Source: Aradus depressus
Taxonomy: Eukaryota > Arthropoda > Insecta > Hemiptera > Aradidae
Length of the DNA: 64,000 nucleotides
Direction of reading: 5' to 3'
NCBI GenBank assembly: GCA_963662175.1
Contig: OY759215.1
Location: forward strand, 59,723,213-59,787,212
Part shown: piece by piece, positions 1 through 13,152 of the stretch
Numbering within the stretch: position 1 is the first letter of the stretch
Layout: the number at the start of each line of letters is the position of its first letter
Position numbers and translations under genes: made by a program
Notes under the pieces: model-generated
The model's input: the letters and a program-made list of their open reading frames with translations, nothing else
The model's database searches: none
What the model was told of the DNA's origin: nothing

Positions 1-561
1 AAAATGTTTTTCAAAAAATTCGCGCTATTAACGGTTTATAGGCTTAATGATTGTTAAAATGATACGAAAGATTCAGATATATCCGAAGGACGACGTGCTC
101 AAGGCTATTTTCAACCTAAGTGAAATTTCACCTACCCAGGTTTATTTACATAACATACGTCTCATTATCGAGTACCTTACAGACGAAAAAGCCTTGGAGC
201 ATAGTTTAAAGTCCCATCCGAAGGACGACGTGCTCAAGGTTAGGTTCAACCTAAGTGAAATTTCACCTACTCAGGTTTATTTACATAACATACGTCTCAT
301 TATCGAGTACTTCACATTCGAAAAAGCCCTGGAGCACCGCTTAAAGTCCCATTCGAAGGACGACGTGCTCAAAGTTATTTTTTAGTTCCCGATTGAAATA
401 TCTGACTTAAGTGCCTCAGCTAGATTTCTAAGTAGCGATCCTGAGCTCCGTAGTCTCCATTCTTCAAATTTCTCGCTTTTTAACGGTTTATAGATTTAAT
501 ATTAGTTAAAACTGATACGACAGATTCAGATATATACGGAAAGTCCCATCCGAAGGACGAC

Positions 562-825
562 GTGCTCAAGGTTATTTTCAACCTAAGTGAAATTTCACCT
601 ACCCAGGTTTATTTACATAACATACGTCTCGTTATCGAGTACCTCACATTCGAAAAAGCCCTGGATCATCGCTTAAATTCCCATCCGAAGGACGACGTGC
701 TCAAAGTAATTTTTAACTTCCCGATTAAAACATCTGACCTAAGTGCCACAGCTAGATTTCTAAGTGGCGATCCTGAGCTCGGTAGACTCCATTCTTCAAA
801 ATTCTCGCTTTTTAACGGTTTATAA
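562..825 (+). other. Typical satellite ORF, 87 codons (not a confident gene)
   Basis: Representative of the ladder of ORFs in the array. It opens at a GTG, not an ATG, and runs through DVLKVIFNLSEISP, QVYLHNIRLVIEYLTFEKAL, a second SHPKDDVLKVIFN and a tail ending SLFNGL. No signal peptide, membrane segment or known domain is visible. Between units the changes are mostly non-synonymous (I/V/N, E/D, Q/D, A/D), and some units have stops or frameshifts. I therefore see it as an open frame kept by unit length being a multiple of three, not as a gene. Expression cannot be excluded. Confidence 0.5.
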
Positions 826-2822
826 ATTTAATATTTGTTAAAACTGATAGAGAACGACCGGATAATCTGAATGCTACACAAAAATCAAAATAAAAATGTT
901 TTTCAAAAAATTCGCGCTATTTAACGGTTTATAGGCTTAATAATTGTTAAAACTGATACGACAGATACAGTTATATCCGGAAAGTCCCATCCGAAGGACG
1001 ACGTGCTCAAGGTTATTTTCAACCTAAGTGAAATTTCACCTACCCAGGTTTATTTACATAACATACGTCTCGTTATCGAGTACCTCACATTCGAAAAAGC
1101 CCTGTATCATCGCTTAAAGTCCCATCCGAAGGACGACGTGCTCAAAGTAATTTTTAACTTCCCGATTAAAACATCTGACCTAAGTGCCACAGCTAGATTT
1201 CTAAGTGGCGATCCTGAGCTCGGTAGACTCCATTCTTCAAAATTCTCGCTTTTTAACGGTTTATAAATTTAATATTTGTTAAAACAGATAGAGAACGACC
1301 GGATAATCTGAATGCTACACAAAAATCAAAATAAAAATGTTTTTCAAAAAATTCGCGCTATTTAACGGTTTATAGGCTTAATAATTGTTAAAACTGATAC
1401 GACAGATTCAGTTATATCCGGAAAGTCCCATCCGAAGGACGACGTGCTCAAGGCTATTTTCAACCAAAGTGAAATTTTACCTACCCAGGTTTATTTACAT
1501 AATATACGTCTCATTAACGAGTACCTCACATTCGAAAAAGCCCTGGATCATCGCTTAAAGTCCCATCCGAAGGACGACGTGCTCAAAGTTATTTTTAACT
1601 TCCCGATTAAAACATCTGACCTAAGTGCCACAGCTAGATTTCTAAGTGGCGATTCTGAGCTCGGTAGACTCCATTCTTCAAATTTCTCGCTTTTTAACGG
1701 TTTATAAATTTAATATTTGTTAAAACTGATAGAGAACGACCGGATAATCTGAATGCTACACAAAAATCAAAATAAAAATGTTTTTCAAAAAATTCGCGTT
1801 ATTAACGGTTTATAAGGCTTAATGATTGTTAAAATGATACGAAAGATTCAGATATATCCGAAGGACGACGTGCTCAAGGCTATTTTCAACTTAAGTAAAA
1901 TTTCACCTACCCAGGTTTATTTACATAACATACGTCTCATTATCGAGTACCTTACATTCGAAAAAGCCCTGGAGCATAGTTCAAAGTCCCATCCGAAGGA
2001 CGACGTGCTCAAGGTTATGTTCAACCTAAGTGAAATTTCACCTACTCAGGTTTATTTACATAACATACGTCTCATTATCGAGTACTTCACATTCGAAAAA
2101 GCCCTGGAGCACCGCTTAAAGTCCCATTAGAAGGACGACGTGCTCAAAGTTATTTTTTACTTCCCGATTGAAATATCTGACTTAAGTGCCTCAGCTAGAT
2201 TTCTAAGTGGCGATCCTGAGCTCCGTAGTCTCCATTCTTCAAATTTCTCGCTTTTTAACGGTTTATAGATTTAATATTAGTTATAACTGATAGAGAACGA
2301 CCGGATTATCTGAATGATACACAAAAATAAATAAAAAAATGTTTTTCAAAAAATTCGCACTATTTAACGGTTTATATGCTTAATAATTGTTAAAACTGAT
2401 ACGACAGATTCAGATATATACGGAAAGTCCCATCCGATGGACGACGTGCGCAAGGTTATTTTCAACCTAAGTGAAATTTCACATACCCAGGTTTATTTAC
2501 ATAACATACGTCTCATTAACGAGTACCTCACATTCGAAAAAGCCCTGGATCATCGCTTAAAGTCCCATCCGAAGGACGACGTGCTCAAAGTTATTTTTTA
2601 CTTCCCGATTAAAACATCTGACCTAAGTGCCACAGCTAGATTTCTAAGTGGCGATTCTGAGCTCGGTAGACTCCATTCCTCAAATTTCTGGCTTTTTAAC
2701 GGTTTATAAATTTAATATTTGTTAAAACCGATAGAGAACGACCGGACAATCTGAATGCTACACAAAAATCAAAATAAAAATGTTTTTCAAAAAATTCGCG
2801 CTATTAACGGTTTATAGGCTTA

Positions 2823-3269
2823 ATGATTGTTAAAATGATACGAAAGATTCAGATATATCCGAAGGACGACGTGCTCAAGGCTATTTTCAACCTAAGTGAA
2901 ATTTCACCTACCCAGGTTTATTTACATAACATACGTCTCATTATCGAGTACCTTACATTCGAAAAAGCCTTGGAGCATAGTTTAAAGTCCCATCCGAAGG
3001 ACGACGTGCTCAAGGTTAGGTTCAACCTAAGTGAAATTTCACCTACTCAGGTTTATTTACATAACATACGTCTCATTATCGAGTACTTCACATTCGAAAA
3101 AGCCCTGGAGCACCGCTTAAAGTCCCATTCGAAGGACGACGTGCTCAAAGTTATTTTTTACTTCCCGATTGAAATATCTGACTTAAGTGCCTCAGCTAGA
3201 TTTCTAAGTAGCGATCCTGAGCTCCGTAGTCTCCATTCTTCAAATTTCTCGCTTTTTAACGGTTTATAG
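2823..3269 (+). other. Three-module satellite ORF, 148 codons
   Basis: One of the longest frames in the array. It begins at an ATG created in a unit lacking the 14 bp between two ATCCG repeats, reads MIVKMIRKIQIYPKDDVLK, then repeats the 45-residue module (PKDDVLK to ALEH) twice and enters the tail (FPIEISDLSASARFL). The 135 bp module is in phase, so extra copies extend the frame. The homologous frame at 47 is broken by a stop, and those at 1822, 5464 and 7250 end early at CCATTAG. Confidence 0.5.
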
Positions 3270-6200
3270 ATTTAATATTAGTTAAAACTGATACGACAGA
3301 TTCAGATATATACGGAAAGTCCCATCCGAAGGACGACGTGCTCAAGGTTATTTTCAACCTAAGTGAAATTTCACCTACCCAGGTTTATTTACATAACATA
3401 CGTCTCGTTATCGAGTACCTCACATTCGAAAAAGCCCTGGATCATCGCTTAAAGTCCCATCCGAAGGACGACGTGCTCAAAGTAATTTTTAACTTCCCGA
3501 TTAAAACATCTGACCTAAGTGCCACAGCTAGATTTCTAAGTGGCGATCCTGAGCTCGGTAGACTCCATTCTTCAAAATTCTCGCTTTTTAACGGTTTATA
3601 AATTTAATATTTGTTAAAACTGATAGAGAACGACCGGATAATCTGAATGCTACACAAAAATCAAAATAAAAATGTTTTTCAAAAAATTCGCGCTATTTAA
3701 CGGTTTATAGGCTTAATAATTGTTAAAACTGATACGACAGATTCAGTTATATCCGGAAAGTCCCATCCGAAGGACGACGTGCTCAAGGTTATTTTCAACC
3801 TAAGTGAAATTTCACCTACCCAGGTTTATTTACATAACATACGTCTCGTTATCGAGTACCTCACATTCGAAAAAGCCCTGTATCATCGCTTAAAGTCCCA
3901 TCCGAAGGACGACGTGCTCAAAGTAATTTTTAACTTCCCGATTAAAACATCTGACCTAAGTGCCACAGCTAGATTTCTAAGTGGCGATCCTGAGCTCGGT
4001 AGACTCCATTCTTCAAAATTCTCGCTTTTTAACGGTTTATAAATTTAATATTTGTTAAAACAGATAGAGAACGACCGGATAATCTGAATGCTACACAAAA
4101 ATCAAAATAAAAATGTTTTTCAAAAAATTCGCGCTATTTAACGGTTTATAGGCTTAATAATTGTTAAAACTGATACGACAGATTCAGTTATATCCGGAAA
4201 GTCCCATCCGAAGGACGACGTGCTCAAGGCTATTTTCAACCAAAGTGAAATTTTACCTACCCAGGTTTATTTACATAATATACGTCTCATTAACGAGTAC
4301 CTCACATTCGAAAAAGCCCTGGATCATCGCTTAAAGTCCCATCCGAAGGACGACGTGCTCAAAGTTATTTTTAACTTCCCGATTAAAACATCTGACCTAA
4401 GTGCCACAGCTAGATTTCTAAGTGGCGATTCTGAGCTCGGTAGACTCCATTCTTCAAATTTCTCGCTTTTTAACGGTTTATAAATTTAATATTTGTTAAA
4501 ACTGATAGAGAACGACCGGATAATCTGAATGCTACACAAAAATCAAAATAAAAATGTTTTTCAAAGAATTCGCGCTATTAACGGTTTATAGGCTTAATGA
4601 TTGTTAAAATGATACGAAAGATTCAGATATATCCGAAGGACGACGTGCTCAAGGCTATTTTCAACCTGAGTGAAATTTCACCTACCGACGTTTATTTACA
4701 TAACATACGTCTCGTTATCGATTACCTCACATTCGAAAAAGCCCTGGATCATCGCTTAAAGTCCCATCCGAAGGACGACGTGCTCAAGGTTATATTTAAC
4801 TTCCCGATTAAAATATCTGAATTAAGTGCCTCAGCTAGATTTCTAAGTGGCGGTTCTGAGCTCGGTAGACTCCATTCTTCAAATTTCTCGCTTTTTAACG
4901 GTTTATAGATTTAATATTAGTTAAAACTGATAGAGAACGACCGGATTATCTGAATGATACACAAAAATAAATAAAAAAATGTTTTTCAAAAAATTCGCGC
5001 TTATTAACGGTTTATAGGCTTAATAATTGTTAAAACTGATACGACAGATCCAGATATATACGGAAAGTCCCATCCGAAGGACGACGTGCTCAAGGCTATT
5101 TTCAACCAAAGTGAAATTTCACCTACCCAAGTTTATTTACATAACATACGTCTCATTAACGAGTACCTCACATTCGAAAAAGCCCTGGATCATCGCTTAA
5201 AGTCCCATCCGAAGGACGACGTGCTCAAAGTTATTTTTAACTTCCCGATTAAAACATCTGACCTAAGTGCCACAGCTAGATTTCTAAGTGGCGATTCTGA
5301 GCTCGGTAGACTCCATTCCTCAAATTTCTCGCTTTTTAACGGTTTATAAATTTAATATTTGTTAAAACCGATAGAGAACGACCGGATAATCTGAATGCTA
5401 CACAAAAATCAAAATAAAAATGTTTTTCAAAAAATTCGCGCTATTAACGGTTTATAAGGCTTAATGATTGTTAAAATGATACGAAAGATTCAGATATATC
5501 CGAAGGACGACGTGCTCAAGGCTATTTTCAACCTAAGTAAAATTTCACCTACCCAGGTTTATTTACATAACATACGTCTCATTATCGAGTACCTTACATT
5601 CGAAAAAGCCCTGGAGCATAGTTCAAAGTCCCATCCGAAGGACGACGTGCTCAAGGTTATGTTCAACCTAAGTGAAATTTCACCTACTCAGGTTTATTTA
5701 CATAACATACGTCTCATTATCGAGTACTTCACATTCGAAAAAGCCCTGGAGCACCGCTTAAAGTCCCATTAGAAGGACGACGTGCTCAAAGTTATTTTTT
5801 ACTTCCCGATTGAAATATCTGACTTAAGTGCCTCAGCTAGATTTCTAAGTGGCGATCCTGAGCTCCGTAGTCTCCATTCTTCAAATTTCTCGCTTTTTAA
5901 CGGTTTATAGATTTAATATTAGTTATAACTGATAGAGAACGACCGGATTATCTGAATGATACACAAAAATAAATAAAAAAATGTTTTTTAAAAAATTCGC
6001 ACTATTTAACGGTTTATATGCTTAATAATTGTTAAAACTGATACGACAGATTCAGATATATACGGAAAGTCCCATCCGAAGGACGACGTGCTCAAGGTTA
6101 TTTTCAACCTAAGTGAAATTTCACCTACTCAGGTTTATTTACATAACATACGTCTCATTATCGAGTACCTCACATTCGAAAAAGCCCTGGATCATTGCTT

Positions 6201-6438
6201 AAAGTCCCATCCGAAGGACGACGTGCTCAAGGATATTTTTAACTTCCCGATTAAAACATCTGGCCTAAGTGCCTCAGCTAGATTTCTAAGTGGCGATCCT
6301 GAGCTCGGTAGACTCCATTCTTCACATTTCTCGCTTTTTAACGGTATATAGATTTAATATTAGTTAAAACTGATAGAGAACGACCGGATTATCTGAACGC
6401 TACATAAATATCAAAATGAAAATGTTTTTCACAAAAAG

Positions 6439-6473
6439 TCGAGCAAACATCATACTATCCTATTCATCAAAAT
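6439..6473 (+). repeat. 35 bp insertion variant of the spacer
   Basis: After AATGTTTTTCACAAAAA this unit carries an extra GTCGAGCAAACATCATAC and following bases to about 6473, then returns to a CGGTATTCAACGGTTTATG version of the normal spacer. The following module is shortened and lacks the first 135 bp module. The variant recurs at 8224, 10712, 21353 and 37766. Confidence 0.85.
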
Positions 6474-8223
6474 TTGCGGTATTCAACGGTTTATGGGCTC
6501 AATAATTGTTAAAACTGATACGACAGATTCAGATATATCCGGAAAGTCCCATCCGAAGGATGACGTACACAAGGTTATTTTTTACTTCCCGATTAAAACA
6601 TCTGACCTAAGTGCCTCAGCTAGATTTCTGAGTGGCGGTTCTGAGCTCGGTAGACTCCATTCTTCAAATTTTCTCGCTTTTTAACGGTTTATAGATTTAA
6701 TATTAGTTATAACTGATAGAGAACGACCGGATTATCAGAATGATACACAAAAATAAATAAAAAAATGTTTTTCAAAAAATTCGCTCTATTTAACGGTTTA
6801 TAGGCTTAATAATTGTTAAAACTGATACGACAGATTCAGATATATACAGAAAGTCCCATCCGAAGGACGACGTGCTCAAGGCTATTTTCAACCAAAGTGA
6901 AATTTCACCTACCCAAGTTTATTTACATAACATACGTCTCATTAACGAGTACCTCACATTCGAAAAAGCCCTGGATCATCGCTTAAAGTCCCATCCGAAG
7001 GACGACGTGCTCAAAGTTATTTTTAACTTCCCGATTAAAACATCTGACCTAAGTGCCACAGCTCGATTTCTAAGTGGCGATTCTGAGCTCGGTAGACTCC
7101 ATTCCTCAAATTTCTCGCTTTTTAACGGTTTATAAATTTAATATTTGTTAAAACCGATAGAGAACGACCGGATAATCTGAATGCTACACAAAAATCAAAA
7201 TAAAAATGTTTTTCAAAAAATTCGCGCTATTAACGGTTTATAAGGCTTAATGATTGTTAAAATGATACGAAAGATTCAGATATATCCGAAGGACGACGTG
7301 CTCAAGGCTATTTTCAACCTAAGTAAAATTTCACCTACCCAGGTTTATTTACATAACATACGTCTCATTATCGAGTACCTTACATTCGAAAAAGCCCTGG
7401 AGCATAGTTCAAAGTCCCATCCGAAGGACGACGTGCTCAAGGTTATGTTCAACCTAAGTGAAATTTCACCTACTCAGGTTTATTTACATAACATACGTCT
7501 CATTATCGAGTACTTCACATTCGAAAAAGCCCTGGAGCACCGCTTAAAGTCCCATTAGAAGGACGACGTGCTCAAAGTTATTTTTTACTTCCCGATTGAA
7601 ATATCTGACTTAAGTGCCTCAGCTAGATTTCTAAGTGGCGATCCTGAGCTCCGTAGTCTCCATTCTTCAAATTTCTCGCTTTTTAACGGTTTATAGATTT
7701 AATATTAGTTATAACTGATAGAGAACGACCGGATTATCTGAATGATACACAAAAATAAATAAAAAAATGTTTTTCAAAAAATTCGCACTATTTAACGGTT
7801 TATATGCTTAATAATTGTTAAAACTGATACGACAGATTCAGATATATACGGAAAGTCCCATCCGAAGGACGACGTGCTCAAGGTTATTTTCAACCTAAGT
7901 GAAATTTCACCTACTCAGGTTTATTTACATAACATACGTCTCATTATCGAGTACCTCACATTCGAAAAAGCCCTGGATCATTGCTTAAAGTCCCATCCGA
8001 AGGACGACGTGCTCAAGGATATTTTTAACTTCCCGATTAAAACATCTGGCCTAAGTGCCTCAGCTAGATTTCTAAGTGGCGATCCTGAGCTCGGTAGACT
8101 CCATTCTTCAAATTTCTCGCTTTTTAACGGTATATAGATTTAATATTAGTTAAAACTGATAGAGAACGACCGGATTATCTGAACGCTACATAAATATCAA
8201 AATGAAAATGTTTTTCACAAAAA

Positions 8224-8258
8224 GTCGAGCAAACATCATACTATCCTATTCATCAAAA
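8224..8258 (+). repeat. 35 bp insertion variant of the spacer
   Basis: Second copy of the spacer insertion starting GTCGAGCAAACATC. It belongs to the 1786 bp higher-order repeat, so it is the direct partner of the one at 6439. Confidence 0.85.
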
Positions 8259-8569
8259 TTTGCGGTATTCAACGGTTTATGGGCTCAATAATTGTTAAAA
8301 CTGATACGACAGATTCAGATATATCCGGAAAGTCCCATCCGAAGGATGACGTACACAAGGTTATTTTTTACTTCCCGATTAAAACATCTGACCTAAGTGC
8401 CTCAGCTAGATTTCTGAGTGGCGGTCCTGAGCTCGGTAGACTCCATTCTTCAAATTTCTCGCTTTTTAACGGTTTATAGATTTAATATCAGTTAAAACTG
8501 ATAGAGAACGACCGGATTATCTGAATGCTACACAAAAATCAAAATAAAAATGTTTTTCAAAAAATTCGC

Positions 8570-9978
8570 GCTATTAACGGTCTATAGGCTAAATAATTTT
8601 TAAAACTGATACGAAAGATTCAGATATATCCGGAAAGTCCCATCCGAAGGACGACGTGCTCAAGATTATTTTTTGCCTAAGTGAAAATTCACCTACCGAC
8701 GTTTATTTACATAAAATACGTCTCGTTATCGAGTACCTCACATTCGAAAAAGCCCTGGATCATCGCTTAAAGTCCCATCCGAAGGACGACGTGCTCAAAG
8801 TTATTTTTAACTTCCCGATTAAAACATCTGACCTAAGTGCCACAGCTAGATTTCTAAGTGGCGATCCTGAGCTCGGTAGACTCCATTCTTCAAAATTCTC
8901 GCGTTTTAACGGTTTATAAATTTAATATTTGTTAAAACTGATAGAGAACGACCGGATAATCTGAATGCTACACAAAAATCAAAATAAAAATGTTTTTCAA
9001 AAAATTCGCGCTATTTAACGGTTTATAGGCTTAATAATTGTTAAAACTGATACGACAGATTCAGTTATATCCGGAAAGTCCCATCCGAAGGTCGACGTGC
9101 TCAAGATTATTTTTTGCCTAAGTGAAAATTCACCTACCGACGTTTATTTACATAAAATACGTCTCGTTATCGAGTACCTCACATTCGAAAAAGCCCTGGA
9201 TCATCGCTTAAAGTCCCATCCGAAGGACGACGTGCTCAAAGTTATTTTTACCTTCCCGATTAAAACATCTGACCAAGGTGCCACAGCTAGATTTCTAAGT
9301 GGCGATCCTGAGCTCGGTAGACTCCATTCTTCAAAATTCTCGCGTTTTAACGGTTTATAAATTTAATATTTGTTAAAACTGATAGAGAACGACCGGATAA
9401 TCTGAATGCTACACAAAAATCAAAATAAAAATGTTTTTCAAAAAATTCGCGCTATTTAACGGTTTATAGGCTTAATAATTGTTAAAACTGATACGACAGA
9501 TTCAGTTATATCCGGAAAGTCCCATCCGAAGGTCGACGTGCTCAAGATTATTTTTTGCCTAAGTGAAAATTCACCTACCGACGTTTATTTACATAAAATA
9601 CGTCTCGTTATCGAGTACCTCACATTCGAAAAAGCCCTGGATCATCGCTTAAAGTCCCATCCGAAGGACGACGTGCTCAAAGTTATTTTTAACTTCCCGA
9701 TTAAAACATCTGACCTAAGTGCCACAGCTAGATTTCTAAGTGGCGATCCTGAGCTCGGTAGACTCCATTCTTCAAAATTCTCGCTTTTTAACGGTTTATA
9801 AATTTAATATTTGTTAAAACTGATAGAGAACGACCGGATAATCTGAATGCTACACAAAAATCAAAATAAAAATGTTTTTCAAAAAATTCGCGCTATTTAA
9901 CGGTTTATAGGCCTAATAATTGTTAAAACTGATACGACAGATTCAGTTATATCCGGAAAGTCCCATCCGAAGGACGAC
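8570..9978 (+). repeat. Three near-identical 441 bp monomers
   Basis: Monomers whose frames start at 8656, 9097 and 9538 are exactly 441 bp apart and share the variant FCLSENSPTDVYLHK, seen together only here and in the damaged unit near 11150. They differ by a handful of bases (for example DQGAT in the middle one instead of DLSAT, and AGGTCGACG upstream of the second and third). They are very recent single-unit duplications. Confidence 0.88.
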
Positions 9979-10417
9979 GTGCTCAAGGCTATTTTCAACC
10001 AAAGAGAAATTTTACCTACCCAGGTTTATTTACATAACATACGTCTCATTAACGAGGACCTCACATTCGAAAAAGCCCTGGATCATCGCTTAAAGTCCCA
10101 TCCGAAGGACGACGTGCTCAAAGTTATTTTTAACTTCCCAAATAAATTATCTGACCTAAGTGCCACAGCTAGATTTCTAAGTGGCGATTCTGAGCTCGGT
10201 AGACTCCATTCTTCAAATTTCTCGCTTGTTAACGGTTTAAAAATTTAATATTTGTTAAAACTGATAGAGAACGACCGGATTATCTGAATGCTACACAAAA
10301 ATCAAAATAAAAATGTTTTTCAAAAAATTCGCGCTATTAACGGTTTATAGGCTTAATGATTGTTAAAATGATACGAAAGATTCAGATATAGCCGGAAAGT
10401 CCCATCCGAAGGACGAC

Positions 10418-10660
10418 GTGCTCAAGGCTATTTTCAACCAAAGAGAAATTTTACCTACCCAGGTTTATTTACATAACATACGTCTCATTAACGAGGACCT
10501 CACATTCGAAAAAGCCCTGGATCGTCGCTTAAAGTCCCATCCGAAGGACGACGTGCTCATAGTTATTTTTTACTTCCCGATTGAAATATCTGACTTAAGT
10601 GCCTCAGCTAGATTTCTAAGTGGCGGAAAGTAGTTAGTTAAAACTGATAGAGAACGACCG
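10418..10660 (+). repeat. Truncated satellite unit with a tail deletion
   Basis: This unit reads normally to FLSGG and then jumps from AAGTGGCGG to AAAGTAGTTAGTTAAAAC, losing about 70 bp that would encode the ELGRLHSSNFSLFNGL tail. Short shared AAGT/TTAGTTA stretches at the join suggest a simple deletion. Confidence 0.8.
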
Positions 10661-10711
10661 GATTATCTGAACGCTACATAAATATCAAAATGAAAATGTT
10701 TTTCACAAAAA

Positions 10712-10746
10712 GTCGAGCAAACATCATACTATCCTATTCATCAAAA
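10712..10746 (+). repeat. 35 bp insertion variant of the spacer
   Basis: Third copy, directly downstream of a truncated unit. The unit that follows (10767-10967) matches that at 8279-8479 over its 66 codons. Confidence 0.85.
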
Positions 10747-13152
10747 TTTGCGGTATTCAACGGTTTATGGGCTCAATAATTGTTAAAACTGATACGACAG
10801 ATTCAGATATATCCGGAAAGTCCCATCCGAAGGATGACGTACACAAGGTTATTTTTTACTTCCCGATTAAAACATCTGACCTAAGTGCCTCAGCTAGATT
10901 TCTGAGTGGCGGTCCTGAGCTCGGTAGACTCCATTCTTCAAATTTCTCGCTTTTTAACGGTTTATAGATTTAATATCAGTTAAAACTGATAGAGAACGAC
11001 CGGATTATCTGAATATTACACAAAAATCAAAATAAAAATGTTTTTCAAAAAATTCGCGCTATTAACGGTCTATAGGCTTAATAATTTTTAAACCTGATAC
11101 GAAAGATTCAGATATATCCGGAAAGTCCCATCCGAAGGACGACGTGCTCAAAATTTTTTTTGCCTAAGTGAAAATTCACCTACCGACGTTTATTTACATA
11201 AAATACGTCTCGGTATCGAGTACCTCACATTCGAAAAAGCCCTGGATCATCGCTTAAAGTCCCATTAGAAGGACGACGTGCTCAAAGTTATTTTTTACTT
11301 CCCGATTGAAATATCTGACTTAAGTGCCTCAGCTATTTTTCTAAGTGGCGATCCTGAGCTCGGTAGACTCCATTCTTCAACTTTCTCGCTTTTTAACGGT
11401 TTATAGATTTAATATTAGTTATAACTGATAGAGAACGACCGGATTATCTGAATGATACACAAAAATAAATAAAAAAATGTTTTTCAAAAAATTCGCGCTA
11501 TTAACGGTTTATAGGCTTAATGATTGTTAAAATGATACGAAAGATTCAGATATATCCGAAGGACGACGTGCTCAAGGCTATTTTCAACCTGAGTGAAATT
11601 TCACCTACCGACGTTTATTTACATAACATACGTCTCGTTATCGATTACCTCACATTCGAAAAAGCCCTGGATCATCGCTTAAAGTCCCATCCGAAGGACG
11701 ACGTGCTCAAAGTTATATTTAACTTCCCGATTAAAATATCTGAATTAAGTGCCTCAGCTAGATTTCTAAGTGGCGGTCCTGAGCTCGGTAGACTCCATTC
11801 TTCAAATTTCTCGCTTTTTAACGGTTTATAGATTTAATATTAGTTAAAACTGATAGAGAACGACCGGATTATCTGAATGATACACAAAAATAAATAAAAA
11901 AATGTTTTTCAAAAAATTCGCGCTATTAACGGTCTATAGGCTTAATAATTTTTAAAACTGATACGAAAGATTCAGATATATCCGGAAAGTCCCATCCGAA
12001 GGACGACGTGCTCAAGATTATTTTTTGCCTAAGTGAAATTTCACCTACCGACGTTTATTTACATAACATACGTCTCATTAACGAGTACCTCACATTCGAA
12101 AAAGCCCTGGATCATCGCTTAAAGTGCCATCCGAAGGACGACGTGCTCAAAGTTATTTTTAACTTCCCGATTAAAACATCTGACCTAAGTGCCTCAACTA
12201 GATTTCTAAGTGGCGATCCTGAGCTCGGTAGACTCCATTCTTCAAATTTCTCGCTTTTTAACGGTTTATAGATTTATTATTTGTTAAAACTGATAGAGAA
12301 CGACCGGATTATCTGAATGCTACACAAAAATCAAAATAAAAATGTTTTTCAAAAAATTCGCGCTATTAACGGTTTATAGGCTTAATAATTGTTAAAACTG
12401 ATATGAAAGATTCAGATATATCCAGAAAGTCCCATCCGAAGGACGACGTGCTCAAGGTTATGTTCAACCTAAGTGAAATTTCACCTACTCAGGTTTATTT
12501 ACATAACATACGTCTCATTATCGAGTACCTCACATTCGAAAAAGCCCTGGAGCACCGCTTAAAGTCCCATTCGAAGGACGACGTGCTCAAAGTTATTTTT
12601 TACTTCCCGATTGAAATATCTGACTTAAGTGCCTCAGCTAGATTTCTAAGTGGCGATCCTGAGCTCGGTAGTCTCCATTCTTCAAATTTCTCGCTTTTTA
12701 ACGGTTTATAGATTTAATATTTGTTAAAACTGATAGAGAACGACCGGATTATCTGAATGATACACAAAAATAAATGAAAAAATGTTTTTCAAAAAATCCG
12801 CGCTATTTAACGGTTTATAGGCTTAATAATTGTTAAAACTGATACGACAGATTCAGTTATATCCGGAAAGTCCCATCCGAAGGACGACGTGCTCAAGGCT
12901 ATTTCCAACCTAAGTGAAATTTCACCTACCCAGGTTTATTTACAAAACATACGTCTCATTAACGAGTACCTCACATTCGAAAAAGCCCTGGATCATCGCT
13001 TAAAGTCCCATCCGAAGGACGACGTGCTCAAAGTTATTTTCAACTTCCCGATTAAAACATCTGACCTAAGTGCCACAGCTAGATTTCTAGGTGGCGATTC
13101 TGAGCTCGGTAGACTCCATTCCTCAAATTTCTCGCTTTTTAACGGTTTATAA

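Larger units (their letters stand above)
1..4630 (+). repeat. Higher-order repeat, 2776 bp period
   Basis: Units at 47, 562, 1003 and 1444 recur nearly unchanged at 2823, 3338, 3779 and 4220, all offset by 2776 bp. Copy one is cut by the window start. Similarity fades after about 1850/4630, where one copy reads TQV and the other TDV. Differences between copies include a stop in copy one (TTTTTTAG at about 380) where copy two has TTTTTTAC, and TTACAGACG versus TTACATTCG. The block is a multi-unit segmental duplication. Confidence 0.9.
5040..8657 (+). repeat. Higher-order repeat, 1786 bp period
   Basis: The set of units at 5086, 5464, 6088 and 6493 recurs at 6872, 7250, 7874 and 8279, each offset by 1786 bp. 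Each copy holds a two-module unit with the stop CCATTAG, a unit with CATTGC instead of CATCGC, and a unit with the 35 bp spacer insertion. Copies differ by few bases, for example TTCACATTT versus TTCAAATTT near 6320/8106 and an extra T near 6670. Confidence 0.9.

Noticed and set aside
539..562. Hammerhead ribozyme in the satellite (GTCC...GGACGA stem looks like stem II)
   Set aside because: The hairpin GTCC/GGAC is there, but the core CTGANGA before it and GAAA after it are absent in every unit checked.
640..660. CENP-B box-like sequence ATTCGAAAAAGCCCTGG in each module
   Set aside because: It matches the TTCG and central A but not the CGGG part; too weak to call.
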